Shown here piece after piece: positions 57,279 through 64,000 of a DNA stretch of 64,000 nt (positions are counted from its first letter, which is position 1; each line of letters opens with the position of its first letter). Location: assembly GCF_003149375.1 (NCBI RefSeq), contig NZ_QFWH01000005.1, positions 78,004 to 142,003 of the forward strand, written 5' to 3'. Position numbers and translations under genes: made by a program. This DNA is from Vampirovibrio chlorellavorus. Lineage in GTDB: Bacteria; Cyanobacteriota; Vampirovibrionia; Vampirovibrionales; Vampirovibrionaceae. Below the pieces are notes generated by a model, which was given only the letters and a program-made list of their open reading frames with translations, ran no database searches and was not told the origin of the DNA.

Positions 57279-58520
57279 TTGTTAGCGCTGTTTAAAGACA
57301 CCTTCCGGGCTCTACGCAGTCGAAACTACAGGCTGTTTATTGGTGGTCAGCTGGTTTCGCTGGCCGGCACCTGGATGCAGCAGGTGGCCATCAGTTGGCT
57401 GGTTTACCGGCTGACGCATTCGGTCTGGCTGTTGGGCATGGTGGCCTTCCTGAATCAGGCGCCCGGGGTGTTGATTGCCCCTGTGGCCGGTTTAATGGCC
57501 GATCGCTACGATCGACGGCGCTTGCTGATGGCCACCCAGTCGCTGGCCCTGATTCAGGCCCTGATTCTGGCCATTTTGACCCTGGGCGGCTGGGTTCAGC
57601 CCTGGCATATCATGGTGCTGGCGGCCTTTACCGGCGTTATTACCGGTCTGGATATTCCCATTCGGCAGTCGCTGGTGCTGGATTTGCTGGATCGACCCGA
57701 GGACTTGAGTAATGCCATTTCGCTTAACTCCTCGGTGTTCAACGGGTCCCGGCTGGTGGGGCCTGCCTTGGCCGGTTTGCTCATCAGTCGGGTGGGAGAA
57801 GGGATGTGCTTTTTGCTGAACGCCCTGAGTTTTTGCGCCGTGCTTGCGGCTCTGGCGGCCATTCGGATTCAACGGGAGCAGACCTTTGAACGGCCCATGG
57901 GGTATTGGCAAAGCCTGCAAGAGGGCTTGCAGTACGTGTATCAACATCCCCCCATGAAGGCCATTCTGGGGCTGGTGGGCCTGACCAGTCTGGTGGGTCT
58001 GCCCTATTCGGTGCTGATTCCTGTGTACGCCAAGGATATTTTGCAGGGCAACGTGCAGACCCTGGGCTGGCTGATGGGCGCGGTGGGGGCCGGCGCCCTG
58101 ACCGGGGCCATTTATCTGGCGTCTCACAAGGCGGTGGAGCGTTTGTTGAAGTTGCTGCCCTTTGCCGTGTTGGGCTTTGGGCTCATCATGCTGCTGTTCT
58201 CCGGGGTGCGCTCCCTGTGGCTGGCCATGGCCTGTCTGTACCTGTTAGGGCTGGGCATGATGCTGCTGTTTGCCTCCAGCAATATTTTGCTGCAAACACT
58301 GGCCGATCCCAAAAAGCGGGGCCGGGTGATGAGTCTGTACACACTGGCCTATATCGGCATGTACCCCATCGGCAGTCTGGGGGTGGGCTGGATGGGCGCC
58401 CATTGGGGGGTATCGCGCACCTTGCAGCTGGGGGGCATGCTAACCATAATGGGCGCCGCCTGCTATTTTTGGGCCTATCCCCATATTGTACGCGCCCACC
58501 AGCGACTGAAAGCGGCCTGA
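57279..58520 (+). CDS. MFS transporter, EntS/DUF894-like exporter
   Basis: 413 residues with about 12 membrane helices. TTG 57279 with GGGAG 7 bases upstream gives the N-terminus LLALFKDTFRALRSRNYRLF, typical for the family; ATG 57237 has no SD. Motif A-like loops are VAGLMADRYDRRRLL and ADPKKRGRVMSLY. TWMQQVAISWLVYRLTHS and FTGVITGLDIPIRQSLVLDL are hallmarks of the enterobactin exporter-like branch. The substrate is unknown and no siderophore genes are nearby. It has its own promoter. Confidence 0.9.
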   Translation: MLALFKDTFRALRSRNYRLFIGGQLVSLAGTWMQQVAISWLVYRLTHSVWLLGMVAFLNQAPGVLIAPVAGLMADRYDRRRLLMATQSLALIQALILAILTLGGWVQPWHIMVLAAFTGVITGLDIPIRQSLVLDLLDRPEDLSNAISLNSSVFNGSRLVGPALAGLLISRVGEGMCFLLNALSFCAVLAALAAIRIQREQTFERPMGYWQSLQEGLQYVYQHPPMKAILGLVGLTSLVGLPYSVLIPVYAKDILQGNVQTLGWLMGAVGAGALTGAIYLASHKAVERLLKLLPFAVLGFGLIMLLFSGVRSLWLAMACLYLLGLGMMLLFASSNILLQTLADPKKRGRVMSLYTLAYIGMYPIGSLGVGWMGAHWGVSRTLQLGGMLTIMGAACYFWAYPHIVRAHQRLKAA

Positions 58521-58571
58521 CCAATCGGGGCAGCGCAGAGGGCCCTTGGGGCGGCTGTGCCTGTGAGCGGC

Positions 58572-58601
58572 AAAAAAAAGTCACGGGCTTTGGCCCGTGA
58601 C
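58572..58601 (-). terminator. Intrinsic terminator of the Spy-like gene
   Basis: GTCACGGGC (58580-58588) pairs with GCCCGTGAC (58593-58601) around a 4-base loop. On the minus strand eight T follow directly. It lies 75 bases past the stop of the Spy-like gene. Confidence 0.9.
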
Positions 58602-58675
58602 CGTTGAGTAGTTTAAGGTCAATGCGGTACAGCGATGAGAGAAACCTCAGGCTTGATTGACAGGGGAGGCCTGGT

Positions 58676-59170
58676 TTATTTGTGTTTCTGCTGCCATTGC
58701 GCTTTGCGTTCGGCCCGTTTGGCCTCCCACTTGGCTTGCTGTTCCGGGGTGAGAATGCCTTGCATACTGGCATTCTTCTTGGCCATCAAGGCTTCCCGCT
58801 CCTGCCGGATTTCCGCCTTGAGTTTTTGACGCTGGGCATCGTTGGCCGAGTCGGTTCCCAGTTGTTTCAGTTGTTTGTATTTGCCTTTCAGGCTTTCCAT
58901 GGCAGGTTTGTTTTCCTGACGAAACGCTTCATGGGCGGCCTTCATTTTGGCCTTTTGCTCGTCGCTCAGGTTTAATTCCTGCATGAATTTTTGACGTTCT
59001 TCCGCGTACTTTTTATATCGCTCGCCTTTGTGCTGGTGCTGCTCTCCCGGGCCGGACTTTCCGCTGGGAGTGGCCGGTTCCGCAAAGGCAGCGGGTACTG
59101 CGCTCATCACGGTCATCACGGCCAGACTCATCAGGCCAAATTGCTGGATGGATTTCAAATTCATGGTCAT
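58676..59170 (-). CDS. Spy/CpxP-like periplasmic protein
   Basis: 164 residues from ATG 59170 (MTMNLKSIQQF), with GGAGAG close upstream; ATG 59164 is equally possible. The signal peptide is LMSLAVMTVMSAVPAAFA. The mature part is a helical, charged protein: a His/Lys-rich start, LNLSDEQKAKMKAAHEAF, and the LTxxQ motif in ILTPEQQAKWEAKRA. These features define the Spy/CpxP chaperone-like group, which binds unfolded proteins or metals in the periplasm. No cpxRA-type regulators are adjacent. An unusual palindrome covers its -10 region. Confidence 0.85.
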   Translation of the reverse strand: MTMNLKSIQQFGLMSLAVMTVMSAVPAAFAEPATPSGKSGPGEQHQHKGERYKKYAEERQKFMQELNLSDEQKAKMKAAHEAFRQENKPAMESLKGKYKQLKQLGTDSANDAQRQKLKAEIRQEREALMAKKNASMQGILTPEQQAKWEAKRAERKAQWQQKHK

Positions 59171-59230
59171 AAGACTCTCCAAAAACATTGAGGGTGAACA
59201 CTGCTGATGAATTCAACACATCTTAAAAAT

Positions 59231-59258
59231 CAGCCTTGTATTTTATATACACTGGCTG
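59231..59258 (-). promoter_or_regulatory. Promoter of the Spy-like gene inside an inverted repeat
   Basis: The minus-strand -10 region TATATAAAAT lies within CAGCC-tt-GTAT...ATAC-act-GGCTG (59231-59258). Repressor binding or cruciform extrusion over the promoter is possible. The distance to the start is about 65 bases. Confidence 0.45.
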
Positions 59259-59283
59259 CTCACAAAAAGTTTCAGGACATGAA

Positions 59284-59415
59284 ATCTTTCGATCGTTTTG
59301 GCGGCGGGAAACAGTTTGATCCCCCTGAACACTGACGACTGCCGCTCAGCACTGTTGTGACAGCGGCTCAGTACTATCGAAAGATCCCAAGGCTTTAGAG
59401 TGAGCCTCTTTTTTA
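59284..59415 (+). ncRNA. Candidate structured RNA of about 130 bases
   Basis: ATCTTTCGAT (59284-59293) pairs perfectly with ATCGAAAGAT (59376-59385), closing a domain. Inside, ACT-GCCGCT (59338-59346) pairs with AGCGGC and AGT (59362-59372) around a 15-base loop. Five bases after the closing helix, AGGCT-ttagagtg-AGCCT plus CTTTTTT (59390-59414) forms a terminator. No plus-strand gene lies upstream before the MFS gene. Promoter signals are weak (TTAAAA and TATACA, 17 bases apart, near 59223-59251). It matches no RNA family I recognise; a miniature inverted-repeat element is an alternative. Confidence 0.42.
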
Positions 59416-59448
59416 AAGGAAACCCCTACAAGCCTCCAAAACCGGATT

Positions 59449-60540
59449 TTAAGTCAGGGCAGGGGACTGATTTTTGGGATGAAGGATTTGAATATCCTGA
59501 GCGTGCTTGCGCTGGAGCCATTGCTGATAGAGTCGACCTTTCCAGGAAGTGGGGTTGATGATGTAGAGATCAGAACACGGCAACGTGAGATTGGCGCTTT
59601 GGATTTTGTAGAAGTAATCGCCCGGGCCCATGTGGAAGTGCTGGATGTTTTGTCGGGCGCAAGCCTCCAGTCTTAAATTCAGGCCGACAATGCCCGGGGC
59701 GTAATTCCTGTGCAAGCCCGTATTGACGGTAAACAGCCAGTAAAAGGCAGGACCGTTGCGCACACCCACACTCAGGTTGACGGTTTGCTCATTCATTAAC
59801 AGACGTTCCAGAACCAGTTGCCCGCTTTGGTGCAGGGCCATTGCCCAGTGATAGAGAAACTGTTGCTCCTCGGGGTGATTGAGGTAGCTGTGGCCCGCTT
59901 TCTCATCCCAGTACTGGATATGATGCTGAATGAGTTCCTCTAAAAATCGCTCAACGGCTTGGGGTTTCGAGACGGTTACCAGCGTGGGATTCAGCGCTTG
60001 CGCCAGTCGGGTTTTCTTTTTCAGGCTCTTGCGGCTGTTGTGGCTCAGTCCTTTTAAGTAGGACGCCATTCCTTGACTGAGATCAATGCTGTATTGCAAG
60101 GGGGCGGGCACCATCAGGCAGGGAAAATCCGGCAGGGCCAGTTGCTGGATGGCATCAGACTGATCGGGGTCAGTATTCAGACGTACCTGGAAATAATCCC
60201 AGGCGCTGGTCTGTTGCAGCCGGTGTAATTCGGAGATTCGGTCTGCGTTCAGCGTTTGATGCCAGGCCGTATTCCACCCGGAAACCCGTGCCTCTTTCAG
60301 TGTCAGAAATCCTCGGGCCACTTTTTTTCTGTGGATTAGCAAGGCTTGCCCTTTAACGGGAATATCAAAGCGGGGGGACAGGTAACGCCACCAGCACTGA
60401 TGAAAGGACGACATTTCAAAGGGAGCGTCGTTTTCAGGCTGTTGAGACACTGACAATTCTGCGGATGGCAGTTCCGGGTTGGGGGCGGTGTTCATGGCCT
60501 CGATGGAGGGGGCCTGTGGGGTGAGGGTCTCGTGGGTCAT
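59449..60540 (-). CDS. CelD/BcsL-like acyltransferase (GNAT), second copy
   Basis: 363 residues from ATG 60540, which overlaps the preceding stop as ATGA; an upstream start at 60630 is rejected. The N-terminal 50 residues are Pro/Ser/Glu-rich and disordered. The GNAT core has SHNSRKSLKKKTRLAQ, LEELIQHHIQYWDEKAGHSYL, QLVLERLLMNEQTVNLSVGV and HFMGPGDYFYKIQSANLTL, the latter resembling the family end motif. Such enzymes acylate sugars or exopolysaccharides or act in FemAB-like ways. It is the last gene of the glycan operon and a paralogue of the gene before it. Confidence 0.82.
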   Translation of the reverse strand: MTHETLTPQAPSIEAMNTAPNPELPSAELSVSQQPENDAPFEMSSFHQCWWRYLSPRFDIPVKGQALLIHRKKVARGFLTLKEARVSGWNTAWHQTLNADRISELHRLQQTSAWDYFQVRLNTDPDQSDAIQQLALPDFPCLMVPAPLQYSIDLSQGMASYLKGLSHNSRKSLKKKTRLAQALNPTLVTVSKPQAVERFLEELIQHHIQYWDEKAGHSYLNHPEEQQFLYHWAMALHQSGQLVLERLLMNEQTVNLSVGVRNGPAFYWLFTVNTGLHRNYAPGIVGLNLRLEACARQNIQHFHMGPGDYFYKIQSANLTLPCSDLYIINPTSWKGRLYQQWLQRKHAQDIQILHPKNQSPALT

Positions 60541-61736
60541 CCGGCGGTCTTTCTCAGGCACTTTTTCAGAAAATGATCCAGAGCCCACAGAGCTTTGGCC
60601 AGCGGGTGCCGAAACAGTCGCAGGTTCCATAGTGGGTGTTTTTCTCGGGTCCAGAGGTGTTTGTAGGGTTCATCCCCCCGCCCGAAATTAAATTCCGTGG
60701 CGCCAGCTTCCACCGCGTGGAACACCAGGGCATCCATGTGCAAGGTGCCGGGACTATAGCTTCTAAAATTCTGGTTAAAGTTGGTCAGGTGACTGAGATA
60801 ACTGCTGCCCTGCCAGAAGCCCAGTTGGTAGCTTAAGGTTATATCATTCGCTGCCAGTGTGGAGAGCAAGAGTCTGGGGGCGTTTTTCTCACTTTTTATA
60901 TCAATGCCAGCCGCTTCCTCCAGCATATGCCGGTAAAAGGAATGCAGCTCGGGATAGCGCACAAAATCACTTTTTTGCCCCCGGCTGGCCCAATATTGTT
61001 TGTGGTTGTCCACAAATGCTTTCAACAGAACGTCACTGACCTTCGGTTCTGTGTGGAAGGTCAACTGAGGGCGGCTTCCCCGATCTTTTTCAAAGCGGTT
61101 GTTGTGACGGTTGACCTCCAGACGTGTTTTTTTACGCCGGGTGGTTTCATAGGCCTTGACCGAGTCGGGTAGGGGCAAGCAGGGCATCACGGTTTCCGTG
61201 TGGATGGCCGATTCGACCTGCCGGGGGGCCAGGGCCTGGGCCAAGGCCTCACACTGGGCGCGATTTCGCATGAAGAGCAAATCCAGAACATCCCAGCGAC
61301 TGTCACGGATGACGCTGGCGATGGTATTCAGCACGGCAAGTTCGTTTTGTTCTGAGGCAATGACGATTTCCATCCAGTCGTAGACGTTGGGCTGTGTGCC
61401 AATGAATTGTAGGTGCCTCAATCGCTTGCAAGTGAAGCCCTGTTTCCCCAGACTGATTTTTAAGGGGGCCACGGCCAACCAGTTTTCCCGGTGATCCTGA
61501 ACAATGATAATCAGGAGTTCCTGAGCCGGGAAGTGCTGCAACCACTGGGTCAGCCAGGCGTGGGTGAGGCAGAGGTTTTCCACGCCAGCTATGTTCAGGA
61601 AGTCGTCCCATTGCTTTTTCAGGGGTAAAAATTCAGCGAGCGAGCGAATGACCTGAACCCGGAAATCCGCAGGCTGCGCCACGGGACACGAGGTCGGGGC
61701 CGGGTTGATTTTTGAGACTGGGGTGGCTGAACTCAT
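60537..61736 (-). CDS. CelD/BcsL-like acyltransferase (GNAT), first copy
   Basis: 399 residues. Family blocks: VIRSLAEFLPLKKQWDDFL, LTHAWLTQWLQHF, WDVLDLLFMRNRAQCEAL, RRKKTRLEVNRHNNRFEKD, and the signature FNFGRGDEPYKHLWTREKHP near the C-terminus. This is the Acetyltransf_6 group linked to cellulose and exopolysaccharide gene clusters. There is no signal or membrane segment, so it should act on the cytoplasmic side of glycan assembly. Both start and stop overlap neighbours as ATGA, showing strict co-translation with the glycosyltransferase and the second copy. Confidence 0.88.
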   Translation of the reverse strand: MSSATPVSKINPAPTSCPVAQPADFRVQVIRSLAEFLPLKKQWDDFLNIAGVENLCLTHAWLTQWLQHFPAQELLIIIVQDHRENWLAVAPLKISLGKQGFTCKRLRHLQFIGTQPNVYDWMEIVIASEQNELAVLNTIASVIRDSRWDVLDLLFMRNRAQCEALAQALAPRQVESAIHTETVMPCLPLPDSVKAYETTRRKKTRLEVNRHNNRFEKDRGSRPQLTFHTEPKVSDVLLKAFVDNHKQYWASRGQKSDFVRYPELHSFYRHMLEEAAGIDIKSEKNAPRLLLSTLAANDITLSYQLGFWQGSSYLSHLTNFNQNFRSYSPGTLHMDALVFHAVEAGATEFNFGRGDEPYKHLWTREKHPLWNLRLFRHPLAKALWALDHFLKKCLRKTAG

Positions 61737-62854
61737 GGGGAACCTGCGGATAAAGGACTGATGGGGCTGGTTTTAAGGCGGCTTTTCCAGAGGCGTGCTT
61801 GCCGCCGCAAGGACACCAGTAAGTCATCCAGCCCGGTGGGAAGGAAAGACCGGATGAGCAAGGGGCCGCATCCCAACAGGGCGTCCCCGAGTTTGATGTT
61901 TGGCTCCCGGAATGTTTTCAGCGCCAGTTTGCGGGCGATGTGAGGCTGATGTTGCAACAGGCGCTCCCGGGCCAGATAGCGGTAACAACCCAGATAGGCT
62001 TTCGACTTCAGCGGTCGCACCTCAGCCGGGATGGGTGCTTCCGTGAACATCCAGTGCATGATTTTGAGGCAGCTGCTCAGCAATTTTTCATAGTGTTCCG
62101 GGGCCTTGGTCAGGCTGGCCGCGTGAATGCGGTACTGGTACACGTAGTCGTTCAGGCACAGGACGCCCGCATGGTTGTGTAAAAACATGCGCACATAAAA
62201 TTCATAGTCTTCCGGGCCACACAGGGTTTCATTGAAATACCCGATCTGTTCCCAGGCGCTGCGGCGGATCATCAGTCCGGCCAACAGGCAACTGATTTGA
62301 CTGGTGACAATGCGATCCCAGCTGTGGGCGTAGTGGCTGGCGGGGTATCGGTGGGGCTGGGCTGGCTGTTCGGGCCCACTTTTTTCAGGGGGCGCTTCCA
62401 CCAGCTGAATGGGGTTGGGCAAGGGGTTCCCCTGATGATCGATCTGATCGGCAAACCCGTATGCCGAGATGAGATTCGGGTTGTTTAACAGGGGAGTCGA
62501 GAGTTTGGCCAGCGTGTCCGGGTAGTACAAGTCATCGGAATCCAGAAAGGCGATGAGTTCTCCTTTGGCATGGCGCAGGGCCGCGTTGCGCACCCCGGCC
62601 GGATGTCCCACCCGCGCCAGTTTTTGGTAATGAATCCGGACATCGTTGAAGGAGGCCACAATGTGCCCGGTCTCATCAGTGGAAGCGTCATCGGCAATCA
62701 GTAGTTCCCAGTTGGGGTAGGTTTGATTCAGCACGGATTGGATCGATTGACCAATATAGGCAGCCGCGTTGTGGGTGGGCATAATAATGGAAACCAGCGG
62801 CAGGGCCTGCTCGGGTGTGGTGGGTGGTGATGCAGGATGGGGGACGATGGTCAT
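61733..62854 (-). CDS. Family 2 glycosyltransferase, 373 aa
   Basis: A GT-A fold begins with PLVSIIMPTHNAAAYIGQSI, QTYPNWELLIADDASTDETG (nucleotide-binding Asp pair), AALRHAKGELIAFLDSDDLYYP (DxD-like metal site) and CGPEDYEFYVRMFLH (acceptor/base region). The C-terminal 100 residues are helical and cytosolic, with no multi-helix membrane domain. It therefore adds single sugars to a lipid-linked intermediate rather than polymerising. The start overlaps the flippase stop as ATGA and the stop overlaps the CelD-like start. Confidence 0.93.
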   Translation of the reverse strand: MTIVPHPASPPTTPEQALPLVSIIMPTHNAAAYIGQSIQSVLNQTYPNWELLIADDASTDETGHIVASFNDVRIHYQKLARVGHPAGVRNAALRHAKGELIAFLDSDDLYYPDTLAKLSTPLLNNPNLISAYGFADQIDHQGNPLPNPIQLVEAPPEKSGPEQPAQPHRYPASHYAHSWDRIVTSQISCLLAGLMIRRSAWEQIGYFNETLCGPEDYEFYVRMFLHNHAGVLCLNDYVYQYRIHAASLTKAPEHYEKLLSSCLKIMHWMFTEAPIPAEVRPLKSKAYLGCYRYLARERLLQHQPHIARKLALKTFREPNIKLGDALLGCGPLLIRSFLPTGLDDLLVSLRRQARLWKSRLKTSPISPLSAGSP

Positions 62855-64000
62855 GACAGGGAATCCAGGGTTAAGGCGTTTGGCGTGTTTTTTTCATTTT
62901 GTCTGAAAAATTTTTGTCTGAAAAATTTTTGAGCGATGAACTGGCGCAGCTGTGCTTTTTCCTGTGCGCTGGTATTTCGGCGGAGCCACAACCAGGCTCC
63001 CAGGCCCAGGGCGCTCAGGGCAATCAGGGCAATGATACCCAGGGCCATGGCTTCATTGGCCCAGGGGCGGAAGCTCATGAGGAAGCGACCCAGCTGGGCC
63101 CAACCAAAAGAAACAAGAAGGGGGAAGAAAATTGCCCCGTAAACGGACTTCAGGTAGTCGCCTGCGGAAATTTTCAGGGTGCGGCAGGCTTGACCAATCA
63201 ATCCCCACTGGTGCTGAAGGAGCTGGGGAATGAGAGTGCCCAGGGTCACGCCCACAATGCCCCAGTGCTGCACCAGAATAAAACTGAGACCCAGGTTGGC
63301 CAGTGCCGCCAGAATGCTGGTGACGCTCAGGAAGCGGTGTTGTCCCCAGGTAAAGAGGAGGGCGTTGGCTGGCATTTGCAGAATGCCGCTGAGGACGCAG
63401 GGCACGGCCAGCGCCAGAATGGGCAGGGTTTGGGCAAGGGGGACTTTTCCGGCGGAGAAGATACCGAACAGTTCGGGATAAAACAGGACGATCAGCATCA
63501 GGGTGGAGGCTCCCACAAAATTCAGGAAGCAGCTGGCCCTTAAAAAGAGTTGCCGGGCTTCTGCGGTCTGATTGAGGGCGGCCATGCGGGCAAACAGGGG
63601 GTAAATGCCTTCTTGTAGTTTGAGGCAGATTTGCAGGGTGACTCCCAGAAATCGGAAAACAATTTCATACACCCCCACGGCGCTGATGGGAAGGAATTTG
63701 GCGATGACAATGTCATCGATTTTATGGGAAACGATGATGCTGAAGTTGATCATCATGGCATGGCCGCTCAAGCGAAACAGTTTTTGCAGGGTCTGCAGGC
63801 AGAAGGGGGTGTTCCTGCACCACAGCCGGGGCTCAGCTCGGTTGGCCCGCACCACGATGATGCTGAGGCGAAGCAGGGCGGCCAACAGGCGCAGCCCGAA
63901 GATCAGGGTTAAATCCCCGCCCAGCCACAGGGCCAGCAAGGCCCCTCCGTTGCTGAGGATGGCGTAAACACTATCCGCCAGATTGGTCCATTGCTGGCTG
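62851..64000 (-). CDS. Polysaccharide flippase (Wzx/MurJ-like), truncated by the right edge
   Basis: The frame stays open to the last base, so the N-terminus is missing. About 380 residues are visible, with at least eight membrane helices. KIDDIVIAKFLPISAVGVYEIVF, the loop typical of oligosaccharide flippases, is followed by LQEGIYPLFARMAALNQT and IVGVTLGTLIPQLLQHQW. It should move lipid-linked glycan units across the inner membrane. The cytosolic C-terminus contains a 5-residue tandem duplication (KFFRQKFFRQ) encoded by a 15-bp repeat. It is cotranscribed with the glycosyltransferase by ATGA overlap. Confidence 0.9.
   Translation of the reverse strand, partial: SQQWTNLADSVYAILSNGGALLALWLGGDLTLIFGLRLLAALLRLSIIVVRANRAEPRLWCRNTPFCLQTLQKLFRLSGHAMMINFSIIVSHKIDDIVIAKFLPISAVGVYEIVFRFLGVTLQICLKLQEGIYPLFARMAALNQTAEARQLFLRASCFLNFVGASTLMLIVLFYPELFGIFSAGKVPLAQTLPILALAVPCVLSGILQMPANALLFTWGQHRFLSVTSILAALANLGLSFILVQHWGIVGVTLGTLIPQLLQHQWGLIGQACRTLKISAGDYLKSVYGAIFFPLLVSFGWAQLGRFLMSFRPWANEAMALGIIALIALSALGLGAWLWLRRNTSAQEKAQLRQFIAQKFFRQKFFRQNEKNTPNALTLDSLS
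62901..62930. repeat. 15-bp perfect tandem repeat in the flippase gene
   Basis: GTCTGAAAAATTTTT occurs twice head-to-tail (62901-62915, 62916-62930). It encodes five residues in frame, so copy number can change without a frameshift. Confidence 0.9.

Overview
The window is gene-dense, mid-to-high-GC bacterial chromosome with no sign of phage, insertion sequences, plasmid functions or CRISPR. Both strands are used about equally. SD sites are strong and ATGA-type translational coupling is frequent. GTG/TTG starts are also frequent. The gene set mixes a LexA repressor, a pyruvate:ferredoxin oxidoreductase (PFOR) split into two genes, a FadE-type beta-oxidation pathway, an Flp-type pilin, a type IV-like (pseudo)pilin and many TPR proteins. 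This fits a non-photosynthetic relative of Cyanobacteria (Melainabacteria/Vampirovibrionia), but that assignment is inference from gene content, not from a marker tree.

Layout. 1-3.5 kb: rlmN, a 27-residue hydrophobic mini-gene with its own SD and terminator, and lexA. 3.5-7.3 kb: the two-gene PFOR. 7.6-12 kb: small secreted and hypothetical genes, a candidate 6S-like RNA, an HTH-universal stress operon and an Flp-type pilin with a very long extension. 11.7-19.7 kb: a complete fatty-acid beta-oxidation operon in three polypeptides, headed by a 1406-residue FadE-FadD fusion. 20.1-25.2 kb: a tightly coupled membrane-lipid operon resembling E. coli ynbABC (CdsA-like, 52-residue ORF, PlsC-like, CDP-alcohol phosphotransferase, class V aminotransferase, methyltransferase, SDR-like protein). 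Several of its proteins have altered catalytic motifs.

25.3-42 kb: an AMIN-CHAP cell-wall hydrolase, tas, TPR and DUF4149 genes, a secreted beta-helix protein behind a leader with mutually exclusive hairpins, a pseudopilin, an HTH-metallo-beta-lactamase protein, a beta-hydroxyacid dehydrogenase, tex, DUF429 and an oligopeptide-binding lipoprotein. 42-57 kb: ankyrin and TPR proteins, ybaB-recR, aroK-aroB, tsaD, an orphan RelE/ParE-like protein, a radical SAM protein, a subtilase, a diguanylate cyclase, rmuC, initiator tRNA-fMet and a peroxiredoxin. 57-64 kb: an MFS exporter, a Spy-like periplasmic protein, a candidate structured RNA, and an ATGA-coupled surface-glycan operon (flippase, glycosyltransferase, two CelD-like acyltransferases) that leaves the window on the right.

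Functionally, exogenous or membrane fatty acids could be activated and degraded by the FadE-FadD/FadA/FadN set. The resulting acetyl-CoA would sit next to the PFOR node, while the ynb-like operon would use acyl chains and CDP-activated lipid to make an unusual polar lipid. Surface functions (pilins, beta-helix protein, glycan operon, CHAP hydrolase) are prominent, as expected for a cell that attaches to other cells or surfaces. No known defence or secretion system is complete here. The best candidates for undescribed biology are the ynb-like lipid operon, the FadE-FadD fusion, the mini-genes and the three or four unassigned structured RNAs.
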